Origin: Natrialbaceae archaeon B1-Br10_E2g27
Lineage (GTDB): Archaea; Halobacteriota; Halobacteria; Halobacteriales; Natrialbaceae
Reading direction: 5' to 3'
DNA length: 12,647 bases
NCBI GenBank assembly: GCA_001563885.1
Contig: LKMM01000039.1
Location: forward strand, 1-12,647
Shown: positions 1 to 6,954 of the stretch, piece after piece
Numbering within the stretch: the first letter of the stretch is position 1
How the letters are laid out: every line of letters starts with the position of its first letter
Position numbers and translations under genes: made by a program
The notes under the pieces: model-generated
Seen by the model: only the letters and a program-made list of their open reading frames with translations
What the model was told of the DNA's origin: nothing
Databases searched by the model: none

Positions 1-830
1 ACGAAGGGGTCGCCGCTCCGATTCCGGCACTGTTTGCGTTCGTCGGTGCGGCATTGATCCAGATCGGGACGAACTTCGCAAACGACTACTACGACGCGAT
101 CAAGGGTGCGGATACGGACGACCGGGAAGGGTTCACTCGAGTGACCCAGTCGGGACTTATCCCGCCCGAACGGGTAAAACAGGCGACGATCGTCACGTTC
201 GCGCTAGCGATTCTTTCCGGGACCTATCTCGTCTACGTCGGCGGCCTCCCGATTCTCGTCATTGGTCTCCTTAGCGTCTTCTGTGGCTGGGCGTACACTG
301 GTGGCCCCTATCCGCTGGGCTATCACGGACTGGGCGATCTGTTCGTCTTCATCTTCTTCGGTATCGTCGCGGTCGTCGGTACCTACTACGTCCAGGCTGT
401 GACGATTCTGGCTGATCCACTGACCACGGCTATCCCGCCGGGAACCGTAACCCGCGAAGCGATTTTCGCGAGTCTCCCGATCGCCGGTATCTCCACCGCG
501 ATCATCGTCGTGAACAACATCCGAGACAGGGAAACCGACGCCGAGACCGGCAAGCGAACGCTTGCTGTCCGACTTGGGTATCGATGGAGCCGGGTGGAGT
601 ACGTCGGTCTGCTCGCTCTCGCGTATCTGGTAACACTCTGGCTCTGGCTCGGCGAAGGACTGACTGCAGGCGTTGTCCTCCCGCTTGCGACGCTCCCGTA
701 TGCCGCCGTCCTCGCACGGACGGTCTGTACCCGAACCGACGGCGAAGCGCTCAACCCGGCACTCGAGGGCACCGGCAAGCTGCTGGCAATTTATGCCATC
801 CTCTTTGCCGCCGGCGTGGTGGTTCTGTGA
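1..830 (+). CDS. menA: MenA, 1,4-dihydroxy-2-naphthoate polyprenyltransferase (5' end outside window)
   Basis: This UbiA-superfamily membrane prenyltransferase joins a polyprenyl chain to 1,4-dihydroxy-2-naphthoate to give demethylmenaquinone. The reading frame is already open at nt 3 and has no start in the window. The TTG at nt 54 lies inside conserved sequence and is not the start. The first Asp-rich motif, NDYYD in the context FANDYYDAIKGAD, is near nt 78-115. The second, NNIRDRETD followed by GKRTLAVRLG, is near nt 513-577; both bind the prenyl diphosphate through Mg2+. Several hydrophobic segments fit a multi-pass membrane protein. The stop TGA (828-830) overlaps the menC GTG start. The menC and menE neighbours favour MenA over other UbiA enzymes such as UbiA or the archaeal lipid synthases. 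Confidence 0.93.
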   Translation, partial: EGVAAPIPALFAFVGAALIQIGTNFANDYYDAIKGADTDDREGFTRVTQSGLIPPERVKQATIVTFALAILSGTYLVYVGGLPILVIGLLSVFCGWAYTGGPYPLGYHGLGDLFVFIFFGIVAVVGTYYVQAVTILADPLTTAIPPGTVTREAIFASLPIAGISTAIIVVNNIRDRETDAETGKRTLAVRLGYRWSRVEYVGLLALAYLVTLWLWLGEGLTAGVVLPLATLPYAAVLARTVCTRTDGEALNPALEGTGKLLAIYAILFAAGVVVL

Positions 831-1906
831 CCCCGGCCTCGACCGACGACCTCCGACTCGAGTACCGACCGTTTTCGCTCCCGTTATCGACCCCACTCGA
901 GACGGCTGCGGGCTCGATCGACCACCGCGAGGGATTTCTGATTCGGATCGTCGACCGATCGCAACCGGACGAGCCAAAGGCCGTTGGCTACGGCGAAGCG
1001 AGCCCACTTCCCGGCTGGACCGAGTCACTCGAGGCGTGTGAGGATGCCCTCGAGCGGGCACAGGCAGCATTTTCCCGCGGTGAGTTCGCCCGTGCGCTCG
1101 AGGCAGTCGACCGCCAGGTGGCAGCCAGACACGGCCTGACGCTTGCACTTGCGGATCTCGAGGCTACCGAGATGGCAACGCCGCTGTACCGGTATCTCGG
1201 CGGCGAACCGATGGTTGCCCGGGTTCCCGTCAACGCGACAGTTGGTGATGGATCGCCCGCAGAAACAGCAAGCGCAGTTGAGTCAGCTGTCTCGTCTGGC
1301 TTCGAGTGTTGTAAACTGAAAGTCGGAGCCCGATCGGTCGAGGAAGATATCGAGCGCCTCAGACGGACCAGAAGGCGGGTTGGCCCCGATGTCGAACTCC
1401 GGGCCGACGCCAACGAGGCCTGGACGTACGACGAGGCGATGACCGCAATCGATGCGTTCGCCGATCTCGACGTTTCACTTCTCGAGCAACCGTTGCCGGC
1501 TGGTGCGCTCGAGGGTCACGCCGCGCTTCGAGGTAACGGCGTTCGGATCGCACTGGACGAAGGGCTGCTCGAACACGGCGTCGATGCGATCTGCGCGACC
1601 GGCGCAGCCGATGTCGTCGTGATCAAACCGATGGCCGTCGGCGGGCTGGATATCGCCCGTCGGATCGCTGCCTGGGTGGCCGAACTCGAGATGGAGTCGC
1701 TCGTGACGACGACGATCGACGCTGTCGTGGGCAGAACCGCCGCCGTCCACCTCGCTGCGACGATCCCGGACGTGCCTGCCTGCGGGCTCGCCACCGGCGA
1801 CTTACTCGAGGCAGACCTCGGCTTCGATCCCGTCTTGCTCGAGGACGGATCGGCGGTCGTCCCACAGGCGAAAGGAATCGGCGTCGACGGAGTGTGGACG
1901 CCGTGA
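827..1906 (+). CDS. menC: MenC, o-succinylbenzoate synthase (enolase superfamily)
   Basis: The enzyme dehydrates SHCHC to o-succinylbenzoate in menaquinone synthesis. At 359 aa it has normal family length. The capping domain covers about residues 1-110, followed by the TIM barrel. The catalytic set is complete: the KxK pair K163 and K165 (CCKLKVG), metal ligands D194 (RADAN), E220 (LLEQPLP) and D244 (ALDEG), and the second acid/base K267 (VVIKPMAVGG). The start is placed at GTG 827, whose GTGA overlaps the menA stop, with a weak GGTGG four bases upstream. The open frame continues upstream inside menA (to about nt 584), but that part has no family similarity. Some superfamily members are also N-succinylamino acid racemases; the men neighbours argue for OSB synthase. 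Confidence 0.93.
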   Translation: MTPASTDDLRLEYRPFSLPLSTPLETAAGSIDHREGFLIRIVDRSQPDEPKAVGYGEASPLPGWTESLEACEDALERAQAAFSRGEFARALEAVDRQVAARHGLTLALADLEATEMATPLYRYLGGEPMVARVPVNATVGDGSPAETASAVESAVSSGFECCKLKVGARSVEEDIERLRRTRRRVGPDVELRADANEAWTYDEAMTAIDAFADLDVSLLEQPLPAGALEGHAALRGNGVRIALDEGLLEHGVDAICATGAADVVVIKPMAVGGLDIARRIAAWVAELEMESLVTTTIDAVVGRTAAVHLAATIPDVPACGLATGDLLEADLGFDPVLLEDGSAVVPQAKGIGVDGVWTP

Positions 1907-3441
1907 ATCCGGGTGGGACCACTCGAGATCCGCTCTCTCATCGGGTGGCATCGACTCCGGATCGAACGGCCATAATCGACGCCAAAACCGAAAAACGGTG
2001 GACCTACCGCGAGTTCGATCGGCGAGTCGATCACGTCACAGCTATCTTTCGCGAGGACGGTATCGGTCGTGGCGACAGGATTGGGATACTGTCGGCTTCC
2101 CGGCCTGCCGTTGCCGTCGTCTGTTTTGCGGCGATGCGTCTGGGGGCGACGGCCGTCCCGTTGAACGTCCGCGAGACGACCGATACGCTCTGCTTGCAGG
2201 CCAGCCGTGCCAACCTCCTCACCCTCGTCTGTGAACGCGAGACCGAGTCGACCACACTCGAGATTGCCTCCGAACTCGCGCTGTCGTGTTGGTCAGTCGA
2301 CGACCCCACAGCTGACACAATCGAATGGCTCGAGGGAGCCGCCGCCGAAACCGTTATCGATGAACCGGACACTCGGGAGGTCGACCCCGCCACCCTAGAG
2401 GATGATGATGAGGTCATCGTCATGTTCACCTCCGGTACGTCCGGGGAGCCAAAAGGTGTCCGGTTGACGATCGGCAATCTACTCGCGAGTGCAACGGCCT
2501 CGGCGTTTCGACTCGGCCTCGAGCGTGGCGATCGGTGGCTCTGCTGTCTCCCGACGTATCACATGGGCGGACTCGCACCCGTTATTCGGTCTACGCTCTA
2601 TGGAACGACGGCCGTCGTCCAGCGGAGATTCGACGCCGAGCGGACGGCAGCCTGTCTGGACCGATACGACATCACCGGCGTCTCGCTCGTTCCAACGATG
2701 TGCACTCGGCTGCTCGAGGCCGGCTGGCGGCCACCCGAGACGCTCCGGTTTGTCCTGCTGGGTGGAGCCGCGGCCTCGAGTGAGTTACTCGAGCGCTGTT
2801 TCGACCGTGGAGTGGCTGTCTATCCGACCTACGGGATGACCGAGACGGCCTCACAAATTGCAACAGCAACACCCGAGCAGGCCCAACAACACGACGGGAC
2901 AGTCGGTCAGCCGCTTGCGTTCGTCGACGTCACAATTCTCGGGACGGATGGGACACCGGTCGAACGGGGCGAGTTTGGCGACCTCGTCGTCTCCGGGCCG
3001 ATGGTAACCCCAGGCTATCTCGAGGATCGTCACACCGAGGCGGCGTTCGTCGACGGGGGACTCCGAACTGGCGATACGGCTCGCCAGGACGAGGCCGGCA
3101 GACTCTGGATCGGTGGCCGACGCGACGACCGGATCGTCACCGGCGGCGAGAACGTCGATCCAGAGGCAGTAGCCGAGATCCTGCGTGACCACCCCGACGT
3201 CGACGACGCGGCGGTCGTCGGCCTCGACGATCCCGAGTGGGGCGAACGCGTCGGGGCACTCGTCGTGTCTGCCCGCCCACTCGAGGTCGACTCGCTCCGG
3301 AGTCACTGGGAGGGCCGGCTTGCCGATTTCAAGCGACCAAAGACGGTAGCTATGGCCGACGAACTTCCACGGACAGCCTCCGGGACTGTCGATCGTGAGG
3401 CCGTTCGAGACCGACTCAACCGAGCGGGCACCGACCCGTAG
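1903..3441 (+). CDS. menE: MenE, o-succinylbenzoate-CoA ligase
   Basis: This ANL-superfamily acyl-CoA synthetase activates o-succinylbenzoate with ATP and CoA, the step after MenC. The length is 512 aa. Seen motifs: phosphate loop FTSGTSGEPKG (about residues 175-185), TYGMTETASQ (from 309), the ATP-ribose aspartate D391 in TGD, and the hinge region with R407 (GRRDDRIVTGGENVDP). Near the C terminus the family motif usually reads PRTASGKVxR; here it is PRTASGTVDR, so T495 stands where the adenylation lysine normally is. The start GTG 1903 gives a GTGA overlap with the menC stop and has GGAG ten bases upstream. An in-frame GTG at 1894 would add three residues. Position and motifs support MenE, though general acyl-CoA ligases look alike. 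Confidence 0.88.
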   Translation: MNPGGTTRDPLSHRVASTPDRTAIIDAKTEKRWTYREFDRRVDHVTAIFREDGIGRGDRIGILSASRPAVAVVCFAAMRLGATAVPLNVRETTDTLCLQASRANLLTLVCERETESTTLEIASELALSCWSVDDPTADTIEWLEGAAAETVIDEPDTREVDPATLEDDDEVIVMFTSGTSGEPKGVRLTIGNLLASATASAFRLGLERGDRWLCCLPTYHMGGLAPVIRSTLYGTTAVVQRRFDAERTAACLDRYDITGVSLVPTMCTRLLEAGWRPPETLRFVLLGGAAASSELLERCFDRGVAVYPTYGMTETASQIATATPEQAQQHDGTVGQPLAFVDVTILGTDGTPVERGEFGDLVVSGPMVTPGYLEDRHTEAAFVDGGLRTGDTARQDEAGRLWIGGRRDDRIVTGGENVDPEAVAEILRDHPDVDDAAVVGLDDPEWGERVGALVVSARPLEVDSLRSHWEGRLADFKRPKTVAMADELPRTASGTVDREAVRDRLNRAGTDP

Positions 3442-3462
3442 TGTGTGGCCGACCGTACTAAC

Positions 3463-3474
3463 CCGGAGTTAAGA
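3463..3474 (+). promoter_or_regulatory. Putative TATA/BRE promoter of the NRDE-family gene
   Basis: The 56-bp gap after menE holds CCGGAGTTAAGA. TTAA at 3469-3472 lies 26-29 bases before the GTG at 3498, the spacing expected for a leaderless haloarchaeal transcript. No ribosome binding site is seen before the GTG, which agrees with leaderless translation. Read-through from menE is also possible. Confidence 0.45.
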
Positions 3475-3497
3475 ACCTCGAGTCCCTATCGCAGGCT

Positions 3498-4259
3498 GTG
3501 TGTACGCTGACACTGGCCTGGCAGTGTTTCGACGGCGCGCCGATCGCAGTCGCAGCAAACCGTGATGAAGCTCTCGGGCGCGAGTCCGCCCCGCCAGAAC
3601 TCTACGGCACGAACCCAGCTATCATCGCGCCAAGCGATCGAAAAGCCGGCGGGACGTGGATCGGCGTCAACGAGTGTGGCGTCTTCGTCGGCATCACGAA
3701 CAAGTGGAACGACGCCGACCTCGACGGCGAGCGCTCTCGAGGACTGCTCGTCGCCGACGCACTCGAGGCCGAATCGGCAACCGAAGCGGGGGCAACCGTC
3801 GAACGCGAGACAGCAAACCGGGAGTATGAGGGGTTCTATCTGGTTATCGCGGATGGGGCCGACGCCTACTGGTATGCGTGGGACGGCGAGTGCTCGCGAA
3901 CCAGGTTCGAGCCGGGCGTCCACGTCGTGGTCAACGCTGCAGTCGACGGCAGCCTCGACATCCCGACGCATCGATCCGAAATCGCGCGAACACAGGCCGA
4001 AAACGCCCGAACGGTCCGTCGAACACTCGAGGTCGGCACGGACGAATCGGTCGACGACTGGCTCGAGCGTGCCGGCGACGTTCTCGGTGACCACGAATAC
4101 GGCGTCTGTCTCCATCGCGACGGCTTTGGCACCCGATCGTCGTCGTTGCTCGCCGTCGGCGACGACCTCGAGTACCGGTTTGCGTCCGGGCCGCCGTGTC
4201 GGACGGGCTACGATCCAGTCACCGTCGAGTGGCCGAGTGACCTCGAAGGCCACATTTAA
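3498..4259 (+). CDS. NRDE/TANGO2 family protein
   Basis: The 253-aa protein begins MCTLTLAW and carries ANRDE at about residues 20-24, the motif that names the NRDE family (eukaryotic TANGO2, bacterial and archaeal homologues). Further family-like segments are GGTWIGVNECGVFVGITN and a C-terminal SSSLLAV strand. The conserved Cys2 directly after the initiator suggests an N-terminal-nucleophile-like fold in which Cys2 becomes the first residue; this is inferred from the family. The biochemical role is unsettled; TANGO2 has been linked to heme or lipid handling. The GTG start at 3498 is fixed by the Cys2 position. The gene sits alone between menE and a regulator gene, and its stop codon is part of the next TATA box. 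Confidence 0.87.
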   Translation: MCTLTLAWQCFDGAPIAVAANRDEALGRESAPPELYGTNPAIIAPSDRKAGGTWIGVNECGVFVGITNKWNDADLDGERSRGLLVADALEAESATEAGATVERETANREYEGFYLVIADGADAYWYAWDGECSRTRFEPGVHVVVNAAVDGSLDIPTHRSEIARTQAENARTVRRTLEVGTDESVDDWLERAGDVLGDHEYGVCLHRDGFGTRSSSLLAVGDDLEYRFASGPPCRTGYDPVTVEWPSDLEGHI

Positions 4260-4260
4260 G
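4255..4260 (+). promoter_or_regulatory. Putative TATA box (TTTAAG) overlapping the NRDE stop codon
   Basis: TTTAAG at 4255-4260 includes the TAA stop of the preceding gene. Its centre is 27-28 bases upstream of an ATG at 4285, so transcription could start at or next to that ATG. Confidence 0.5.
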
Positions 4261-4284
4261 CGCCTTCCCCTCTCTCGTGTAGAT

Positions 4285-4335
4285 ATGTACGGACCCCTGA
4301 CGATCGTCCAACACGTCCGGAGGTGGAGAGCGTGA
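4285..4335 (+). CDS. Possible 16-codon leader ORF before the winged-helix gene
   Basis: An ATG at 4285 opens a 16-codon frame (MYGPLTIVQHVRRWRA) whose TGA at 4333-4335 overlaps the GTG start of the next gene as GTGA. It lies at the predicted transcription start, so it could be read leaderless and feed ribosomes to the regulator. Its AGG and AGA codons come from the embedded Shine-Dalgarno sequence. It may be a chance frame; no product is assigned. Confidence 0.3.
   Translation: MYGPLTIVQHVRRWRA
4319..4325 (+). promoter_or_regulatory. Perfect Shine-Dalgarno GGAGGTG deciding the GTG 4332 start
   Basis: GGAGGTG fully matches the haloarchaeal anti-SD sequence and ends six bases before GTG 4332. 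A longer in-frame GTG at 4323 is itself part of this site, so it is unlikely to be the real start. Confidence 0.7.
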
Positions 4336-4682
4336 GCGTCTCGGCTGCCGAAGCAGAGCTCTCCGAAGACGAGCGTGCCGGCCTCGAACTCGTTCGTGAG
4401 ACCGGTGGGATCCACCAGAGTGACTTCTGGAAGGAACTCGATGTCTCCTCTCGGAAGGGGAGCCGGATCGTCGAATCGCTCGTCGAGCAGGAACTCGTCG
4501 ACCGCGAGGAGGCAGTGTACAACGGACACAACACCTACTATATTACTCCGACCGCCCGTGATCTCGAGTTTACGCTACTGATGGCCGGCGACATGCTCTC
4601 GCCGTTTATCGGCGAAGAAGAGGTCGATCCGAACAGCGACGCCTTCTCGCAGTGGATCATGAACCTGGCCTACCAGGAGTAG
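4332..4682 (+). CDS. Small winged-helix transcriptional regulator
   Basis: This 116-aa protein is a probable DNA-binding regulator in the cytoplasm. Residues 11-25 form a first helix. About residues 27-56 (IHQSDFWKELDVSSRKGSRI and on to the LVEQELVDR turn) read as a helix-turn-helix with recognition helix, and a short wing (YNGHNTYYITP) follows at 63-73. A C-terminal helical tail (74-116) may serve dimerisation. It resembles MarR/Lrs14-like haloarchaeal regulators, but no ligand can be predicted. The start is GTG 4332, set by GGAGGTG at 4319-4325. It has its own TATA box and converges on the 144-aa gene with only 24 bases between the stops. The target is unknown; the neighbouring promoter at 5142-5180 is one candidate. 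Confidence 0.78.
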   Translation: MSVSAAEAELSEDERAGLELVRETGGIHQSDFWKELDVSSRKGSRIVESLVEQELVDREEAVYNGHNTYYITPTARDLEFTLLMAGDMLSPFIGEEEVDPNSDAFSQWIMNLAYQE

Positions 4683-4706
4683 TCGGCCTGACACACACAC
4701 ACAGTA
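4683..4706. other. 24-bp convergent gap with an (AC)6 run
   Basis: The two convergent genes are separated by 24 bases. The gap contains the dinucleotide run ACACACACACAC at 4691-4702. No hairpin or T-run terminator is visible on either strand, so the transcripts may overlap at their 3' ends. Confidence 0.5.
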
Positions 4707-5141
4707 TCAATCCCAGGAGCGCCCGTTCTCTGACTGCTTTGGTTCAATACGGACGAGTGGGTCGCGCTCTCGATTGTAGTACGGAACGTCGCCATCGACC
4801 GCTTCGATGATCCGTCGGTGGACTTCCCGGCCGGCTCTCGCTTCCTCGGGTGCGAGGTGGTGATGACATCGAAGGTCCGTCCAGAAGCCGCCCTCGAGCC
4901 ACCACAGCGTTTCGCGGTCGGAGCGATAGGCGAGTGTGCCGGTCGTCTGCAGTTGCTCGAGTGGTATCGACCGTCCGGAGAGGTGTGCTCTCGCCAGGAC
5001 GGCAACGAGTTGTGCCCTCGATACCGGTGCTGACAGTGCGACGTCGTCGATCGTGTTGCCGAAGTAGGCATCGACCAGATCGCAGGCTCGAGAGAACGCC
5101 TCGAAGTTCACCGCAGCTGCGTCGGTCTCGATCGTAGACAT
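4707..5141 (-). CDS. Hypothetical protein, 144 aa, unrecognised
   Basis: I do not recognise this family. The product is soluble-looking, acidic at the N terminus and without membrane segment or signal. Visible features are an N-terminal helical part (about residues 10-60, ending AVLARAHLSGRSIPLEQL), an aromatic stretch ETLWWLEGGFWTDLRCHHHL (about 77-96) with one cysteine and three adjacent histidines, and a charged C-terminal third containing PYYNRERDPLVRIEP. CHHH could bind a metal, but there is no second recognisable ligand pair. The start ATG at 5141 has an AT-rich TATA-like tract 25-37 bases upstream and no Shine-Dalgarno. It is 76 bp downstream of gatA on the same strand, but its promoter suggests separate transcription. 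Confidence 0.72.
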   Translation of the reverse strand: MSTIETDAAAVNFEAFSRACDLVDAYFGNTIDDVALSAPVSRAQLVAVLARAHLSGRSIPLEQLQTTGTLAYRSDRETLWWLEGGFWTDLRCHHHLAPEEARAGREVHRRIIEAVDGDVPYYNRERDPLVRIEPKQSENGRSWD

Positions 5142-5147
5142 ACTCTA

Positions 5148-5159
5148 GTATTCAAATAC
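5148..5159. repeat. Short inverted repeat GTATT-CA-AATAC near a start site
   Basis: A 5+5 bp palindrome with a 2-bp centre lies between the minus-strand TATA tract (5166-5179) and the ATG of the 144-aa gene (5141), near the predicted transcription start. A repressor bound here would block initiation. It is short and AT-rich, so chance is possible. Confidence 0.3.
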
Positions 5160-5165
5160 GTCCAT

Positions 5166-5179
5166 CAATAAATAAATAG
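5166..5179 (-). promoter_or_regulatory. AT-rich tract: promoter of the 144-aa gene and likely gatA terminator
   Basis: On the minus strand this reads CTATTTATTTATTG. Its centre is about 31 bases upstream of the ATG at 5141, giving a predicted 5' UTR of only a few bases. The same T-rich tract lies about 40 bases after the gatA stop and behind a GC-rich segment, as expected for an archaeal U-tract terminator. Confidence 0.5.
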
Positions 5180-5217
5180 CTATCCCCGCGCCGCGGTCGG
5201 CAGTCGCCGATGGTCGG

Positions 5218-6489
5218 TCAGGCGAGTGCGCTTGCAGCGCGAATAAGCGTCCGTTCGCCGAAGGCGGGACCGACCAACTGGAGGCCAACCGGAAGGCCGT
5301 CTGTCTCGCCAGCCGGCACCGAGATTGCCGGCAGGTCGGCGAGATTGACGGGAACCGTGTTGGCGTCGGCGAGGTACATCTGGAGGGGATCCTCGAGGCT
5401 CTCACCGAGTTCGAACGGTGTCACTGGCATCGTCGGCGACGCGAGCACGTCGACGTCCGACAGCGCCGTATCGAAATCTTGTTTGACCCACGCTCGTGCG
5501 TCCTGGGCCTTTTTATAGTATTTATCGTGATAGCCAGCCGAAAGGGCGTAGGTGCCAAGCAAAATTCGTCGTTTGACCTCGTCGCCAAAGCCTTCCTTTC
5601 GGGCTCGAGCGAACGTCTCGTTCCAGTTGCCGTCATAGCCCCCGGAGTGGCCATACCGGACGCCGTCGAATCTGGCGAGATTCGAGGAGGCTTCGGACAT
5701 CGCGATCACGTAGTAGGCCTCGACGGCGTGTTCGATCGATGGCAGCGAGACCTCCGTCGTGGTTGCGCCACGCTCTTCGAGGTCGGCAATGGCATCCTCG
5801 AACGTCTCGACAACCCCCTCCTCGGCACCCTCGATCAGTTCCGTCGGGATTCCGATCCGAAGCCCATCGACATCGCCCGTCGCGGCGTCGGCGTACCCCT
5901 CGTCTGCAGCTGGCGACGCACGGGTCGTCGCATCACGGTCGTCCTCGCCGGCGATGACCTCGAGTAACGCGGCTGCGTCTTCGACCGTGTTCGCAAACGG
6001 GCCGATCTGCTCTAAACTATTGCCGTAGGCGACGAGACCGTATCGCGAAACGAGGCCATAGGTGGGTTTGATGCCAACGACGCCACAGAAGGCAGCGGGA
6101 CAGCGGATCGACCCACCCGTATCGGAACCGAGCGCGAGGTCGGCCTCGCCGGCGGCAACGGCCGCAGCCGACCCACCCGAAGAACCCCCAGGGACGTGAC
6201 CGGGTGCTGCGGGATTGTCCGTCGGGCCGAACGCCGAGGTTTCGGTCGTCGTCCCCATCCCAAACTCGTCCATGTTCGTCTTGCCAACGATCGTCGCGCC
6301 AGCATCTTTCAGTCGGCTAACGACGGTCGCATCGTACGGCGGAACGTACTCCTCGAGCATCGCCGAGCCACAGGTCGTCCGCACGCCCGCAGTCGAGATA
6401 TTGTCCTTTATAGCAACCGTCCGGCCAGCCAGCGGCCCCTCGTCGTCGCCATCGATCCGCTCGTCGGTAATGAAGATATTCCCCGACAT
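5218..6489 (-). CDS. gatA: GatA, Asp-tRNA(Asn)/Glu-tRNA(Gln) amidotransferase subunit A
   Basis: The amidase subunit of GatCAB frees ammonia from glutamine so that mischarged Glu-tRNA(Gln) or Asp-tRNA(Asn) can be amidated. The amidase signature is complete: K28 (VAIKDN), cis-Ser S103 (GGSSGGSAAA) and nucleophile S127 (SDTGGSIRCPA), followed by GVVGIKPTYG. At 423 aa it lacks the roughly 50-residue N-terminal helical extension of bacterial GatA; as far as I recall this is normal in haloarchaea. The start ATG at 6489 follows the gatC stop by two bases (TGATCATG), so the two are co-transcribed and probably translationally coupled. gatB is not in the window. The 3' end is followed by a GC-rich stretch and a T-rich tract, a likely terminator. 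Confidence 0.95.
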   Translation of the reverse strand: MSGNIFITDERIDGDDEGPLAGRTVAIKDNISTAGVRTTCGSAMLEEYVPPYDATVVSRLKDAGATIVGKTNMDEFGMGTTTETSAFGPTDNPAAPGHVPGGSSGGSAAAVAAGEADLALGSDTGGSIRCPAAFCGVVGIKPTYGLVSRYGLVAYGNSLEQIGPFANTVEDAAALLEVIAGEDDRDATTRASPAADEGYADAATGDVDGLRIGIPTELIEGAEEGVVETFEDAIADLEERGATTTEVSLPSIEHAVEAYYVIAMSEASSNLARFDGVRYGHSGGYDGNWNETFARARKEGFGDEVKRRILLGTYALSAGYHDKYYKKAQDARAWVKQDFDTALSDVDVLASPTMPVTPFELGESLEDPLQMYLADANTVPVNLADLPAISVPAGETDGLPVGLQLVGPAFGERTLIRAASALA

Positions 6490-6491
6490 GA

Positions 6492-6770
6492 TCAGGAGAC
6501 GTTTGGCCCCTTGAAGTAGCCGTCTTCGGTTTCTTCGGCGTTTCGAAGCGCATCCTCGCGCTCGAGTGAGTCGCGTTCGTCGTCCGGACGCATCACGTTC
6601 GTCAACTCGGCGTCGCGGTCGACCGCTGGCACTTCATCGAGCGTCTCGAAGTACTCGAGGATGTCGGCGAACTGTCGCGTAAACCGGTCGACGTCCTCGT
6701 CGTCGACATCGACCCGCGCGAGCTGGGCGACGTGGCGGACCTCCGCCTGACTGACGGCCTCTTCGCTCAT
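6492..6770 (-). CDS. gatC: GatC, amidotransferase subunit C
   Basis: This 92-aa protein wraps between GatA and GatB and stabilises the amidotransferase. The family pattern is clear: VRHVAQLARVDVDDEDVDRF near residues 11-30, FADILEYFETLDEVP at about 34-48, and the C-terminal MRPD...REDALRNAEETEDGYFKGP stretch. The product is very acidic, as in halophiles. It starts at ATG 6770 and is the first gene of a gatC-gatA unit. No Shine-Dalgarno is seen before the ATG, so leaderless translation is likely, but the TATA element on this strand is poor (CTTACTC near 6790-6801). The TFB gene is transcribed the other way, leaving a shared 180-bp region. Confidence 0.94.
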   Translation of the reverse strand: MSEEAVSQAEVRHVAQLARVDVDDEDVDRFTRQFADILEYFETLDEVPAVDRDAELTNVMRPDDERDSLEREDALRNAEETEDGYFKGPNVS

Positions 6771-6877
6771 ATCTGTTCGAACCGGGTTCCGGAGAGTAAG
6801 GGTTTCGATGTTCGCTGTGTTCGACTTTCGAAGCCACGACAGCTACAATCGCCTGTATACCCCGCGTACGACCGCAG

Positions 6878-6885
6878 TTTTTAAG
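6878..6885 (+). promoter_or_regulatory. Putative TATA box (TTTTTAAG) of the TFB gene
   Basis: TTTTTAAG is a strong haloarchaeal TATA-like element in an otherwise GC-rich region. Transcription is predicted at about 6904-6908, giving a 5' leader of about 45 bases before the TFB ATG at 6951. That leader has no GGAGG-like sequence. Confidence 0.6.
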
Positions 6886-6903
6886 TGAGCAAAGCCCATT
6901 AGT

Positions 6904-6954
6904 ATGCTACGTCAGACCGTTTTCGATTCACAGCAGATCCGTTCAATACAATGA
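6904..6954 (+). CDS. Possible 16-codon leader ORF before TFB
   Basis: ATG at 6904 opens a 16-codon frame (MLRQTVFDSQQIRSIQ). Its TGA at 6952-6954 overlaps the TFB ATG (6951-6953) as ATGA. The ATG lies at the early edge of the predicted transcription start. Because TFB has no Shine-Dalgarno sequence, termination-reinitiation from this frame would explain its translation. CTA and ATA codons are rare in such genomes, so a selected peptide product is doubtful. Confidence 0.3.
   Translation: MLRQTVFDSQQIRSIQ

Noticed and set aside
584..826. N-terminal extension of menC inside menA
   Set aside because: The extension is Arg/Cys-rich off-frame translation of menA. MenC similarity begins after GTG 827, which overlaps the menA stop as GTGA.
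204..1148. Long open frame of 314 codons on the minus strand across menA and menC
   Set aside because: It is the antisense shadow of two well-supported genes, with an Arg/Ser-rich, low-complexity translation typical of GC-rich off-frame reading.
3486..4529. 347-codon open frame on the minus strand opposite the NRDE gene
   Set aside because: The plus-strand frame has clear family motifs. The antisense frame has no recognisable domain and its length follows from GC-rich codon structure.
4691..4702. ACACACACACAC as a functional repeat or phase-variable tract
   Set aside because: Only six units, located between two stop codons, so length changes would not alter either protein.
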